A DNA stretch of 34,742 bases from an uncultured SAR86 cluster bacterium. Its GTDB lineage: Bacteria; Pseudomonadota; Gammaproteobacteria; Magnimaribacterales; D2472. A program made the position numbers and the translations under genes. Positions 16,260-23,748 of the stretch are shown here, piece by piece. The stretch lies in contig CACHWY010000007.1 in assembly GCA_902583575.1 (NCBI GenBank), forward strand, positions 1-34,742, written 5' to 3'. Numbering within the stretch: position 1 is the stretch's first letter; each line of letters opens with the position of its first letter. A model generated the notes under the pieces. It worked only from the letters and a program-made list of their open reading frames with translations. It was not told where the DNA came from and searched no databases.

Positions 16260-18527
16260 ATGAATATATTTCACGCTGAAAAAGTACATGACGCAGTAAT
16301 TAAAACAACAAAAGCTACTGCAATAGCTTCTGCTGTATTAGTTAGTGCAAATACTATCGCGCAAGATGACTTAATGATTGAAGAAGTTATTGTTAGCGCA
16401 CAAAAGAAAACTGAAAATTTACAAGATGTTCCAATCAGTGTAACCACGCTATCTGCTGATGAATTAGAATCTTTAAATATTAAAGATTTTGCAGATTACG
16501 TGCTTCAATTGCCATCTGTTTCTGCAGTTCAGAGAAGACCAGGAATGGGACAGATATTTATGAGAGGTATATCTGATGGAGGCAACTCCAACCAATCGCT
16601 TCAGGGTCCTGCCGTAGCTATATATCTCGATGAATCACCTGTAACTATGATTGGTGACAATTTAGATGTTCATATATACGACATTGAAAGAGTTGAATCT
16701 CTTTCTGGTCCACAAGGCACATTGTATGGAGCTGCATCTCAAGCAGGTAATTTAAAGATTATTACTAAAAAACCAACGAGTGAATTTGATTCAGGTGTCA
16801 ATATTGGTGCTGAATCAACTAAAGGTGGACAAACTAGCTCATTAGTTGAAGGGTTTGTTAATATTCCATTATCACAGAATATGGCTCTAAGATTAGTAGG
16901 TTATAACGATAGGGATGGTGGTTATATAGATTCAGTTGCTGATTCCATTACTTATCCGGTTAGTGGTATTACTAAAACAAACGAACTATATGTTGAAGAT
17001 AATTTTAATGATGCTGTTAAAACTGGATATAGAGCTGCATTAAGAATTGATTTAACTGAAAATTGGAAATTAGATATGTCATCAATGGGTCAGAAGACAA
17101 CTTCTGATGGTGTATGGGACCATAATCCAGACGCACTTGGTGAATACAATGTAAGCAGATTCTATGACGATTCTCAAACAGATGATTGGGAAAGATTTGC
17201 TGTTACGTTAACTGGTGACTTAGGTTTTGCTGACCTAACCTTTACAACATCAAGTATGGATAGAGATTTTGAAGTTTTAAGTGACTATTCACACTATTCA
17301 ATAGATGGTTATGTTGAAGGTTACTATACTTGTTATGAATATTATTTTGGACCATGTGTTGATCCTAGCATTCAATTTGAAAATGATACTCATCAAGAAT
17401 ACGACACTACTGAGATAAGACTGTCTTCAAAAGGTGATGGTAAATTGAACTGGATTCTTGGTTCATTTAAAACCGAGAATGTTACTGAGTATAATTCTCA
17501 ATGGCATGTACCAGCAATAAATCCTTTAGCAGCTGTTCCGGGTTCAAAGGATCTTTATTATCAAACTGATCAAGTAAGAACAGAAGAAGAATCAGCTGTT
17601 TTTGGAGAAATTTATTACCAGATTAATGACAAAATGGAATTAACTCTTGGTAAAAGAAAATTTGATATGGATACAACATTAAAAGGTTTTGTAGGAACTG
17701 TTTGGTGGCCAAATTATATCTTGGGAAGCGCAACCAGACCTGATAATGTTAATTCTATCTATAGTGGAAGTGATGATATTACTAAGGTGAATTTATCATA
17801 TGCATTAAATAATGACTCAATGATGTATGTTACTTTCTCTGAAGGTTATAGACCTGGTGGAGCTAACAGAACAACTCAGTTAGGTGCTACATATGATGCT
17901 GACTTTTTAGAAAGTAAAGAGATAGGTTTTAAATCTATGTTAATGGATGGAAGACTTAGACTTAATGGCGCACTTTACATAATGGATTGGGATGATATAC
18001 AACTTGGATGGTTTGATTCATCAATATCATTATTAGGACTAGTAGATAATATCGGAAAAGCTGAAAGTGATGGTACAGAAATTGACTTAAAGTATTTAGT
18101 TAATGATGCTGTAAGTATTGCGGTTGGATTTTCTGAAAATAGTACTGCATTAAAAGAAGATTACACATTAAGAGGTGTTGTTGAGGCAAGAGATGGTCAA
18201 GACTTACCATTTACACCTGACAAAAAATACAATGTGACTATTAATATAGATATAACGGATACATCAAGCTTTCAATTTAATCATGTATTCGTAGATGAAA
18301 TGTGGAATGATTTATTTTACGATGATAGAGAATTACAAGATTCTTATGCAATAAGTAATATGTCATTTACAACTCAACTAGGCGATAACTCAACAATGCA
18401 GATATATATGGATAATATATTTGATGAAGTTGCAGAGCTTTATATCAATAGTGAGGATATTGAAAGACTTACTACAGTAAATAGACCAATGACTATTGGC
18501 GTAAGATATTCTTGGAATTTGAACTAG
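16260..18527 (+). CDS. TonB-dependent receptor, cassette A
   Basis: Outer-membrane TonB-gated transporter of about 755 residues. After an extended N-terminal signal (ATAIASAVLVSANTIAQ) comes the TonB box MIEEVIVSAQKK, the plug (LQDVPISVTTLSADEL, MRGISDGGNSNQS, YDIERVESLSGPQGTLYGA, NLKIITKKP), and a barrel that ends in a typical last strand (TIGVRYSWNLN). The plug is of the common iron-complex/uncharacterised-substrate type seen in sphingomonads and SAR86. It is paralogous to the receptor at 23749: both share SRF plus Asp-rich loops and a Tyr/Cys-rich loop (YYTCYEYYFGPC here). The ligand is unknown. It is followed by a terminator and a TPR-sulfotransferase gene. Confidence 0.93.
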   Translation: MNIFHAEKVHDAVIKTTKATAIASAVLVSANTIAQDDLMIEEVIVSAQKKTENLQDVPISVTTLSADELESLNIKDFADYVLQLPSVSAVQRRPGMGQIFMRGISDGGNSNQSLQGPAVAIYLDESPVTMIGDNLDVHIYDIERVESLSGPQGTLYGAASQAGNLKIITKKPTSEFDSGVNIGAESTKGGQTSSLVEGFVNIPLSQNMALRLVGYNDRDGGYIDSVADSITYPVSGITKTNELYVEDNFNDAVKTGYRAALRIDLTENWKLDMSSMGQKTTSDGVWDHNPDALGEYNVSRFYDDSQTDDWERFAVTLTGDLGFADLTFTTSSMDRDFEVLSDYSHYSIDGYVEGYYTCYEYYFGPCVDPSIQFENDTHQEYDTTEIRLSSKGDGKLNWILGSFKTENVTEYNSQWHVPAINPLAAVPGSKDLYYQTDQVRTEEESAVFGEIYYQINDKMELTLGKRKFDMDTTLKGFVGTVWWPNYILGSATRPDNVNSIYSGSDDITKVNLSYALNNDSMMYVTFSEGYRPGGANRTTQLGATYDADFLESKEIGFKSMLMDGRLRLNGALYIMDWDDIQLGWFDSSISLLGLVDNIGKAESDGTEIDLKYLVNDAVSIAVGFSENSTALKEDYTLRGVVEARDGQDLPFTPDKKYNVTINIDITDTSSFQFNHVFVDEMWNDLFYDDRELQDSYAISNMSFTTQLGDNSTMQIYMDNIFDEVAELYINSEDIERLTTVNRPMTIGVRYSWNLN

Positions 18528-18544
18528 TTTTAAAATAAAAACTT

Positions 18545-18574
18545 AAAGGCTGTATCATTGATACAGCCTTTTTT
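18545..18574 (+). terminator. Rho-independent terminator after TBDR A
   Basis: A perfect 12-base stem: AAAGGCTGTATC at 18545-18556 pairs with GATACAGCCTTT at 18560-18571 around the 3-base loop ATT, followed by T to 18574. The start codon of the sulfotransferase is nine bases beyond. Confidence 0.92.
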
Positions 18575-18583
18575 ATATGTAAA

Positions 18584-20176
18584 TTGAGTAACTATACTAA
18601 AAACAATATTCCATCTGATTTGATCAAAGCAGCGGAATTAATTTCCCAGGATAAACTTAAAAAAGCTGAACCAATATTAAGAAACTATCTAAATGATGAT
18701 CCATTGGATGTAAATGCAATGAAATTATTAGCAGATATTGGTGTTAAATTTAGAGCATATAAAGATGCCGGATATCTTTTAACAAGAGCATTAGATTTAG
18801 CCCCAGATTATGATGAGGCTAGATTAAGTTATGCAAATTTATTATATAAAAGACAACTTCCTTTTGAAGCTCTAAAGGAAATAGATCTTCTTTTAGATAA
18901 AGATAAAGATAATGCTCAATATCTAACATTAAAGGCAGTTAATTTAGCCTTGGCAAACCAACATGACAATGCATTAGAAATATTTGAAATAATAATAAAT
19001 GTTAAAAAAATTGAGAACAATCAATTGCATTTAAGTTACGGTCATACCTTGCGAGCTGTAGGGAGGATCGAGGAGGCAATAGTGTCTTATAAAAAAGCTA
19101 TTTCTACTAAAACAGGATATGGTGAAGCATATTGGAGTCTTGCAAATCTTAAAACGTATAAATTTACCGATGAAGACATCAATGAACTTAAAGTTTTATT
19201 AAATAATAAAGATTGTAAAATTGATGATTATTATCATTTATTATTTGCTCTTGGGAAAGCTAAAGAAGACAGAAAGGACTTTGAATCTGCAATGGCTGCA
19301 TACTCGAAAGGCAACACTATAAAAAGTAAGCAGGTTCCATGGGACTCAATAAAATTTACAAATGAATGCGATGAATTAATAGATTTTTTTACTAAAGAAC
19401 AATTACAAGCCCTTGATGGAGTAGGTAATAAAAATACTGATCCAATTTTTGTTGTAGGTTTACCTAGGTCTGGATCAACGTTAGTTGAACAAATTTTATC
19501 GTCTCATTCTTTGGTAGAGGGGACAACTGAACTGCAAAATATAATTGCGTTATCAAGAAAGATAGCAAACAAAAAAAATAGTAATAGCAAATCAGAATAT
19601 CCTTCTTCATTAAAGAATATTGATAAAGCTGAATTTAAAAAAATGGGTGGCGCTTATCTTAAAAATACTTTGGATCAAAGAGTAACTGATAAACCGTATT
19701 TTATAGACAAGATGCCAAATAATTTTATTCATATTGGCTTAATTCATTTAATACTCCCTAATGCAAAAATAATTGATACAAGAAGAAACCCAATGGATTG
19801 TTCTTTTAGTTGTTACAAGCAACTTTTTGGTTCTGGTCAAGGATTTACATATTCCCAAAATAGAATAGGTAATTATTATTTAGATTATTTAAAGATAATG
19901 CGACATTGGGATAAGGTTTTGCCTGGCAAAGTTCATAGAGTTATTTATGAAAATATGGTTGAAGATACAGAAAATGAAATAAGAAATTTATTAAAATTTT
20001 GTGAATTAGATTTTGAAGAAAATTGTTTAAACTTCTATAAAACAAAGAGAACAGTTCGAACACCTAGTTCGGAGCAGGTTAGACAACCGATTTATAATAA
20101 AGGTATTGGTCAATGGAGAAATTTTGATAATTGGCTAGATACATTAAAAAAGACATTAGGTATGGAGAATAATTAA
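18584..20176 (+). CDS. TPR-repeat sulfotransferase, cassette A
   Basis: Cytoplasmic protein of 530 residues. Residues ~12-270 form tetratricopeptide-like helical pairs (for example NAMKLLADIGVKFRAYKDAG, LSYGHTLRAVGRIEEAIVSY). The C-terminal half is a PAPS-dependent sulfotransferase: the 5'-phosphosulfate loop GLPRSGST at 292-299, VEQILSSHSLVEGTTEL, DKMPNNFIHIGLI, the 3'-phosphate segment DTRRNPMDCSFSCY, and the closing RTVRTPSSEQVRQPIY. It would transfer sulfate from PAPS to a hydroxyl acceptor that cannot be inferred. The start is TTG, since the nearest ATG is followed directly by TAA. No Shine-Dalgarno is visible. It depends on read-through of the terminator or on a promoter inside the receptor gene. 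Confidence 0.88.
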   Translation: MSNYTKNNIPSDLIKAAELISQDKLKKAEPILRNYLNDDPLDVNAMKLLADIGVKFRAYKDAGYLLTRALDLAPDYDEARLSYANLLYKRQLPFEALKEIDLLLDKDKDNAQYLTLKAVNLALANQHDNALEIFEIIINVKKIENNQLHLSYGHTLRAVGRIEEAIVSYKKAISTKTGYGEAYWSLANLKTYKFTDEDINELKVLLNNKDCKIDDYYHLLFALGKAKEDRKDFESAMAAYSKGNTIKSKQVPWDSIKFTNECDELIDFFTKEQLQALDGVGNKNTDPIFVVGLPRSGSTLVEQILSSHSLVEGTTELQNIIALSRKIANKKNSNSKSEYPSSLKNIDKAEFKKMGGAYLKNTLDQRVTDKPYFIDKMPNNFIHIGLIHLILPNAKIIDTRRNPMDCSFSCYKQLFGSGQGFTYSQNRIGNYYLDYLKIMRHWDKVLPGKVHRVIYENMVEDTENEIRNLLKFCELDFEENCLNFYKTKRTVRTPSSEQVRQPIYNKGIGQWRNFDNWLDTLKKTLGMENN

Positions 20177-20178
20177 TA

Positions 20179-20877
20179 ATGAGACAAATAATTGCCATAG
20201 GCGGGGGTGGGTTTGGTAGAGAAATAAAAAATTTAAAAATTGAAAAGTATATTGTTAGTCAATCAACCAAAAGAAATCCTTCAATTTGTTTTATACCTAC
20301 AGCCACAGGTGATGATAGAGATTATATAAATAATTTCTATAAAGCATTTGATTCATTAAATTGCAAAACATCACATATAGACTTTTTTAAAAGAACTATA
20401 AAACTAAAGGAGCATATTAATAAACAAGATATTATTTTTGTAGGCGGAGGTAATACTAAAAGTATGCTTGCAGTATGGAAAGAATGGGAATTAGATAAAA
20501 TTTTATATGAAGCTTACAAGAATGGAATTATTATGAGCGGTGTAAGTGCTGGTGCTATATGTTGGTTTACAAATGGAATTACTGATTCATTTAAAGATCA
20601 TCAATCAATTTTGTCCTGTTTAAATTTTGTAAATGGTATATGTTGCCCGCATTATGACGAAGAACCAGAAAGGATTCCTTATGTAGAAAAGATTCTTAAA
20701 AATAATGAAATCAATACATGTTTTGCAATAGAGGGTTTTTGTGCATTACATTTAATAAATGATGAACCCAAATATTCAATAAACTTTGGGAAAGAAAATA
20801 AATGCTATGAAGTAACTCATAAAAATTCTAAAATAATACATAATCAGATAAAAGGTATAGAAGAAATTAGTATATGA
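20179..20877 (+). CDS. Peptidase S51 family protein (dipeptidase E-like)
   Basis: Class I glutamine-amidotransferase-like serine peptidase, 232 residues, close to the length of PepE. Visible motifs are AIGGGGFGRE at the start, FIPTATGD, IFVGGGNTKSMLAVW, the nucleophile elbow MSGVSAGAICWF with Ser123, and CCPHYDEEPER for the His region. PepE removes N-terminal Asp from dipeptides; related members include cyanophycinase. It begins two bases after the sulfotransferase stop and overlaps the next gene by four bases, so the three are one unit. A role in breaking imported peptides would fit the receptor and the M28-like protein upstream. Confidence 0.85.
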   Translation: MRQIIAIGGGGFGREIKNLKIEKYIVSQSTKRNPSICFIPTATGDDRDYINNFYKAFDSLNCKTSHIDFFKRTIKLKEHINKQDIIFVGGGNTKSMLAVWKEWELDKILYEAYKNGIIMSGVSAGAICWFTNGITDSFKDHQSILSCLNFVNGICCPHYDEEPERIPYVEKILKNNEINTCFAIEGFCALHLINDEPKYSINFGKENKCYEVTHKNSKIIHNQIKGIEEISI

Positions 20878-21251
20878 AGACTGCCAATATATTATCAGCC
20901 TTACTAGGGACGGTCTTAGCTCTAATATCATTACAATGGATATTTACCCCTGAAGCTGCGGCTGGATCTTTAAATATGCTTTATCTTGAAGGTGAGGGAA
21001 GGAATACACAAATTAGAGATTTCACTGCATTCTTTCTAGGAACAGCAATAATGTCATTTTTATCCTTGATAACAAAAAAATATGAGTGGATATTTAGTGT
21101 AGGTATTATTTATTTACTTGCAGCAATTTTTAATGTTCTAGCATCATTAAATCATGATGCACCATTAGCAATTTCATCATTAGTTTCAGAAATAATCTTT
21201 TTCTCAATAGCATTTGCTGCTTCAGCCTTATATAAATCAAGCGACTTATAA
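20874..21251 (+). CDS. Four-helix membrane protein, unknown function
   Basis: A 125-residue protein with four hydrophobic stretches (about 5-23, 50-65, 72-90, 98-118). Between helices 1 and 2 lies a polar segment LYLEGEGRNTQIRDF. This arrangement resembles small DUF4345-like or similar uncharacterised membrane proteins, but the assignment is only a resemblance. The ATG overlaps the S51 peptidase stop (ATGA). Its stop shares a TTATAA palindrome with the convergent nitroreductase stop. It closes cassette A. Function unknown. Confidence 0.72.
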   Translation: MKTANILSALLGTVLALISLQWIFTPEAAAGSLNMLYLEGEGRNTQIRDFTAFFLGTAIMSFLSLITKKYEWIFSVGIIYLLAAIFNVLASLNHDAPLAISSLVSEIIFFSIAFAASALYKSSDL

Positions 21252-21797
21252 ATAAGACACAAAATCATCAATATCTAAATTAGGTATTTTTTTATTTTCT
21301 CCTATTGATGTACCAATATATAAATATCCTAATATTTCTTGATCATCTGAAAGATTTAATTTTGTTTGAATTTCTTTGTTAAATGCTAATTTACCAGTCC
21401 TCCAAATACTAGAATAGTTCATTGTATTTAATGCAAGCATTATATTTTGAGCTGCTGTTGCAGTAGACAATTTTTGTTCTATTGCTGGGACTTTTGGATG
21501 CTTTTTAAATGTATTCACTAATATTATTATCATTGGGGCCCTAAATGGAGCGTTTTTATATTTTTGAATTATTTGATCGGTTATATCTGTTTGATTTTTA
21601 GCATATTCTAAAAAAATATTTGATAATTTATTTAATCCATCTCCTTTGACTTCAATAAAACTACTTGGTCTTAACCATGCATGATCTGGTGCTCTTAATG
21701 CAGCTTTATATACTTTTTCCATTTCAGATTCAGTTGGATGAGGCTCTGCAAGCTCTCTAGCAGAAACTCTTTTTAATATATTATCTAGCGCGTCCAT
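21246..21797 (-). CDS. Nitroreductase family protein (YdjA-like)
   Basis: FMN-dependent NAD(P)H oxidoreductase of 183 residues, the length of the short YdjA group. The start shows KRVSARELAEPHPTESEMEK and AALRAPDHAWLRPSSF, the flavin-phosphate binding region of that group; later motifs are PAIEQKLSTATAAQNIMLAL and SSIWRTGKLAF, and GYLYIGTSIGENK. The canonical start of this group has two consecutive Arg in RRS; here it is RVS. The cellular substrate is unknown for the family. It is convergent with cassette A and divergent from the 49-residue gene, with a 59-base gap. Confidence 0.88.
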   Translation of the reverse strand: MDALDNILKRVSARELAEPHPTESEMEKVYKAALRAPDHAWLRPSSFIEVKGDGLNKLSNIFLEYAKNQTDITDQIIQKYKNAPFRAPMIIILVNTFKKHPKVPAIEQKLSTATAAQNIMLALNTMNYSSIWRTGKLAFNKEIQTKLNLSDDQEILGYLYIGTSIGENKKIPNLDIDDFVSYL

Positions 21798-21856
21798 TTT
21801 GTGTTTACATTTTAAAGAGTTATGATGGAAATTAGTTAATTATAAATACAGATTTT

Positions 21857-22006
21857 ATGTTATATCAACTTGGAATTATATTAATTTTTGTAGTCGCTGC
21901 ATTAATTTTTGCAAAAAGGATTAATAATAAAAAAAATAATAGTCTTATCTATGAAGATGAAATGGATAAAGATGAATTAAAAAAAATTGATGAGGAGCTA
22001 CATTAA
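21857..22006 (+). CDS. 49-residue single-pass membrane peptide, unknown function
   Basis: A short frame from ATG to TAA. The product has an N-terminal helix, MLYQLGIILIFVVAALIFA, then basic and Asn-rich residues and a strongly acidic tail (EDEMDKDELKKIDEELH). Codon use resembles that of its neighbours. The TAA shares a TTAA with the stop of the convergent BCCT gene, a junction type seen elsewhere here between real genes. No Shine-Dalgarno and no known family. It could be a small partner of a membrane protein. The chance of a spurious frame is real in such AT-rich sequence, but the charge pattern is protein-like. Confidence 0.55.
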   Translation: MLYQLGIILIFVVAALIFAKRINNKKNNSLIYEDEMDKDELKKIDEELH

Positions 22007-23493
22007 TTATTTAGTTCATCCTCAAGAGATCTGTAGAAATGTCTACAAGCAAATACCACAATGATTGAAAATGGAACCCCTAAAATAACTACAGAGGTTT
22101 GAAGCGCAGTTAGTCCACCTGCATACAAAAGTACACCTGCTAAGATCCCTAATAATATCGCCCATGTAACTCTAGATACTATTGGTGAATCATCATTTAT
22201 GCTAGCTTGACTTCTTGATGAAAGCATAGATGCAACAAGCGCGCCCGAATCAGATGATGTAACAAAGAATGTAACTATAAGTATCAAAGAAAATATTGAA
22301 GCTATTTTAGCGATCGGATAGACATCAAAAAGAGCAAAAAGTGCTACTGTGTAATTGTTATTTACAATTTCATTAATTTGACTAGTTTCATTAATTACTT
22401 GGTATATTGCAGCATTGCCAAATATTCCCATCCATAAAAATACTATCAATGAAGGAACAAATAAAACCCCTATAATAAATTCTTTAATTGATCTTCCATA
22501 AGAAATTCTTGCAATAAATAATGATACAAATGGTGCCCAAGCAAACCACCAAGTATAAAAAAATAACGTCCAACTATTTTGCCATGATGTGGATTGATAA
22601 ACTTCTGTCCATGTAGCAGATTCAATTAAAGTATTTACATATGAACCAAAATTTTGAATAAGGGCATTTAAAATAAATATAGTGGGACCGAATATGAATA
22701 TAAATGCCATAAGTGTTGTTGCTAATATCATATTTAGTTGAGATAGTTTTTTAATTCCAGTATCAAGGCCAAGACAAACGCTTATTAGTCCTATTAAAGT
22801 AATTACAGCAATAATAATTACCTGATTTGAGAAAGTTTCATTAATTGAAAAAACATGAGCTAAACCAGAGCTTATTTGAACTGTGCCTAAACCTAGTGAG
22901 GTTGTTACACCAAAAACAGTAGTTAAAATTGCAATAATATCTATTAATATAGCCAAAGGCTTATTGTTTGAAACTTTGGAACCTAATAAAGAGCTTACTC
23001 TAAATGGCAATTTTTTATTATATGAAGCAAATGCAAAACATAATCCAAGAGATGAATAAATCGCCCATCCATGGATCCCCCAATGAAGATTTGCTAAACC
23101 TATTGCTTTACCTGCATTATATGAAATATCACCCTCAACCATACCTGGATAGGAATTCATATGCATAATGGGTTCAGCAACACCATAAAACAAAAGTCCA
23201 ATACCTAATCCAGCACTAAATAACATCGCTATCCAATTTACATAAGAATATGTTGGCTTGGCTTCAGATCCACCTAGCTTAATATCTTTATATTTAGTAA
23301 AGATTAAAAAAATAGAAAATATTACAAATCCATTAGCTAAAATAATAATCATCCAGCCCAAATATTTAGATAAAAAAGTTTGTAAATCTAAAAAAAATGA
23401 CTCTGAAATGTCTGAATTTAGTGAAACCACAGCAGTGATAACTGATATCAAAAAAACTGATATAAGAAATCTTGGTTTACTTATGTTATTCAT
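22003..23493 (-). CDS. BCCT-family transporter (choline/betaine type)
   Basis: Inner-membrane symporter of 496 residues with twelve hydrophobic segments. Classical BCCT blocks are present: YVNWIAMLFSAGLGIGLLFYG followed by VAEP, LHWGIHGWAIYSSLGLCFA, and the aromatic substrate helix TLFFYTWWFAWAPFVSLFIA followed by RISYGRSIKEFIIG. The usual glycine motif GMGIG reads GLGIG, a change found in some proton- or sodium-coupled members. Imports quaternary amines such as choline, glycine betaine or carnitine, or DMSP. It lacks the long cytoplasmic C-terminal regulatory domain of BetP or BetT. It is divergent from cassette B with a 255-base gap, which may hold control sites for both. Confidence 0.93.
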   Translation of the reverse strand: MNNISKPRFLISVFLISVITAVVSLNSDISESFFLDLQTFLSKYLGWMIIILANGFVIFSIFLIFTKYKDIKLGGSEAKPTYSYVNWIAMLFSAGLGIGLLFYGVAEPIMHMNSYPGMVEGDISYNAGKAIGLANLHWGIHGWAIYSSLGLCFAFASYNKKLPFRVSSLLGSKVSNNKPLAILIDIIAILTTVFGVTTSLGLGTVQISSGLAHVFSINETFSNQVIIIAVITLIGLISVCLGLDTGIKKLSQLNMILATTLMAFIFIFGPTIFILNALIQNFGSYVNTLIESATWTEVYQSTSWQNSWTLFFYTWWFAWAPFVSLFIARISYGRSIKEFIIGVLFVPSLIVFLWMGIFGNAAIYQVINETSQINEIVNNNYTVALFALFDVYPIAKIASIFSLILIVTFFVTSSDSGALVASMLSSRSQASINDDSPIVSRVTWAILLGILAGVLLYAGGLTALQTSVVILGVPFSIIVVFACRHFYRSLEDELNN

Positions 23494-23748
23494 GAGCTCT
23501 ATTTAAAACAACACTAGTGAAACATAATTGATATTATTAATCTAGTTATAAATTATAGTTATTCTTCATTATAAACATAGATTATATCTATATTGCATGA
23601 TAAGTATAAGATGTTATCATTGGCAACAGACCGATTTACTGAAATTGCTGGTCTATAAATATTGCTAAATTTCTCTAGGGGGATTAACTTCTGGGGTCAC
23701 CAGGCTTTTTTATATAGCAATTTATATAAACTTATTATGAGGATTCAT
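23494..23748. promoter_or_regulatory. Intergenic control region and leader of TBDR cassette B
   Basis: The longest gene-free stretch of the window, between the BCCT gene and the receptor. Candidate promoter: TTGCAT at 23593-23598 and TATCAT at 23615-23620. The presumed leader holds three possible hairpins: AGACC/GGTCT (23628-23632 and 23650-23654), CTGG/CCAG (23691-23694 and 23700-23703) followed by a T-rich run to 23711, and TTTATATA/TATATAAA (23709-23716 and 23723-23730). An AGGGGG at 23677-23682 has no start codon at normal distance in any convincing frame. The receptor frame stays open back to a TTG at 23662, but the coding start is taken as 23749. No known riboswitch is recognised. Confidence 0.4.
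23739..23742 (+). promoter_or_regulatory. Shine-Dalgarno GAGG that sets the start of TBDR B
   Basis: GAGG ends six bases before ATG 23749. It overlaps the alternative in-frame ATG at 23737, so the later start is preferred. Confidence 0.55.

Noticed and set aside
18575-18582. ATG at 18577 as start of the cassette A sulfotransferase
   Set aside because: It is followed directly by TAA and is in another frame; TTG 18584 is the first usable start.
23662-23748. N-terminal extension of TBDR B from TTG 23662
   Set aside because: It would put about 29 residues before the signal peptide, has no ribosome site, and ATG 23749 has GAGG at good distance.
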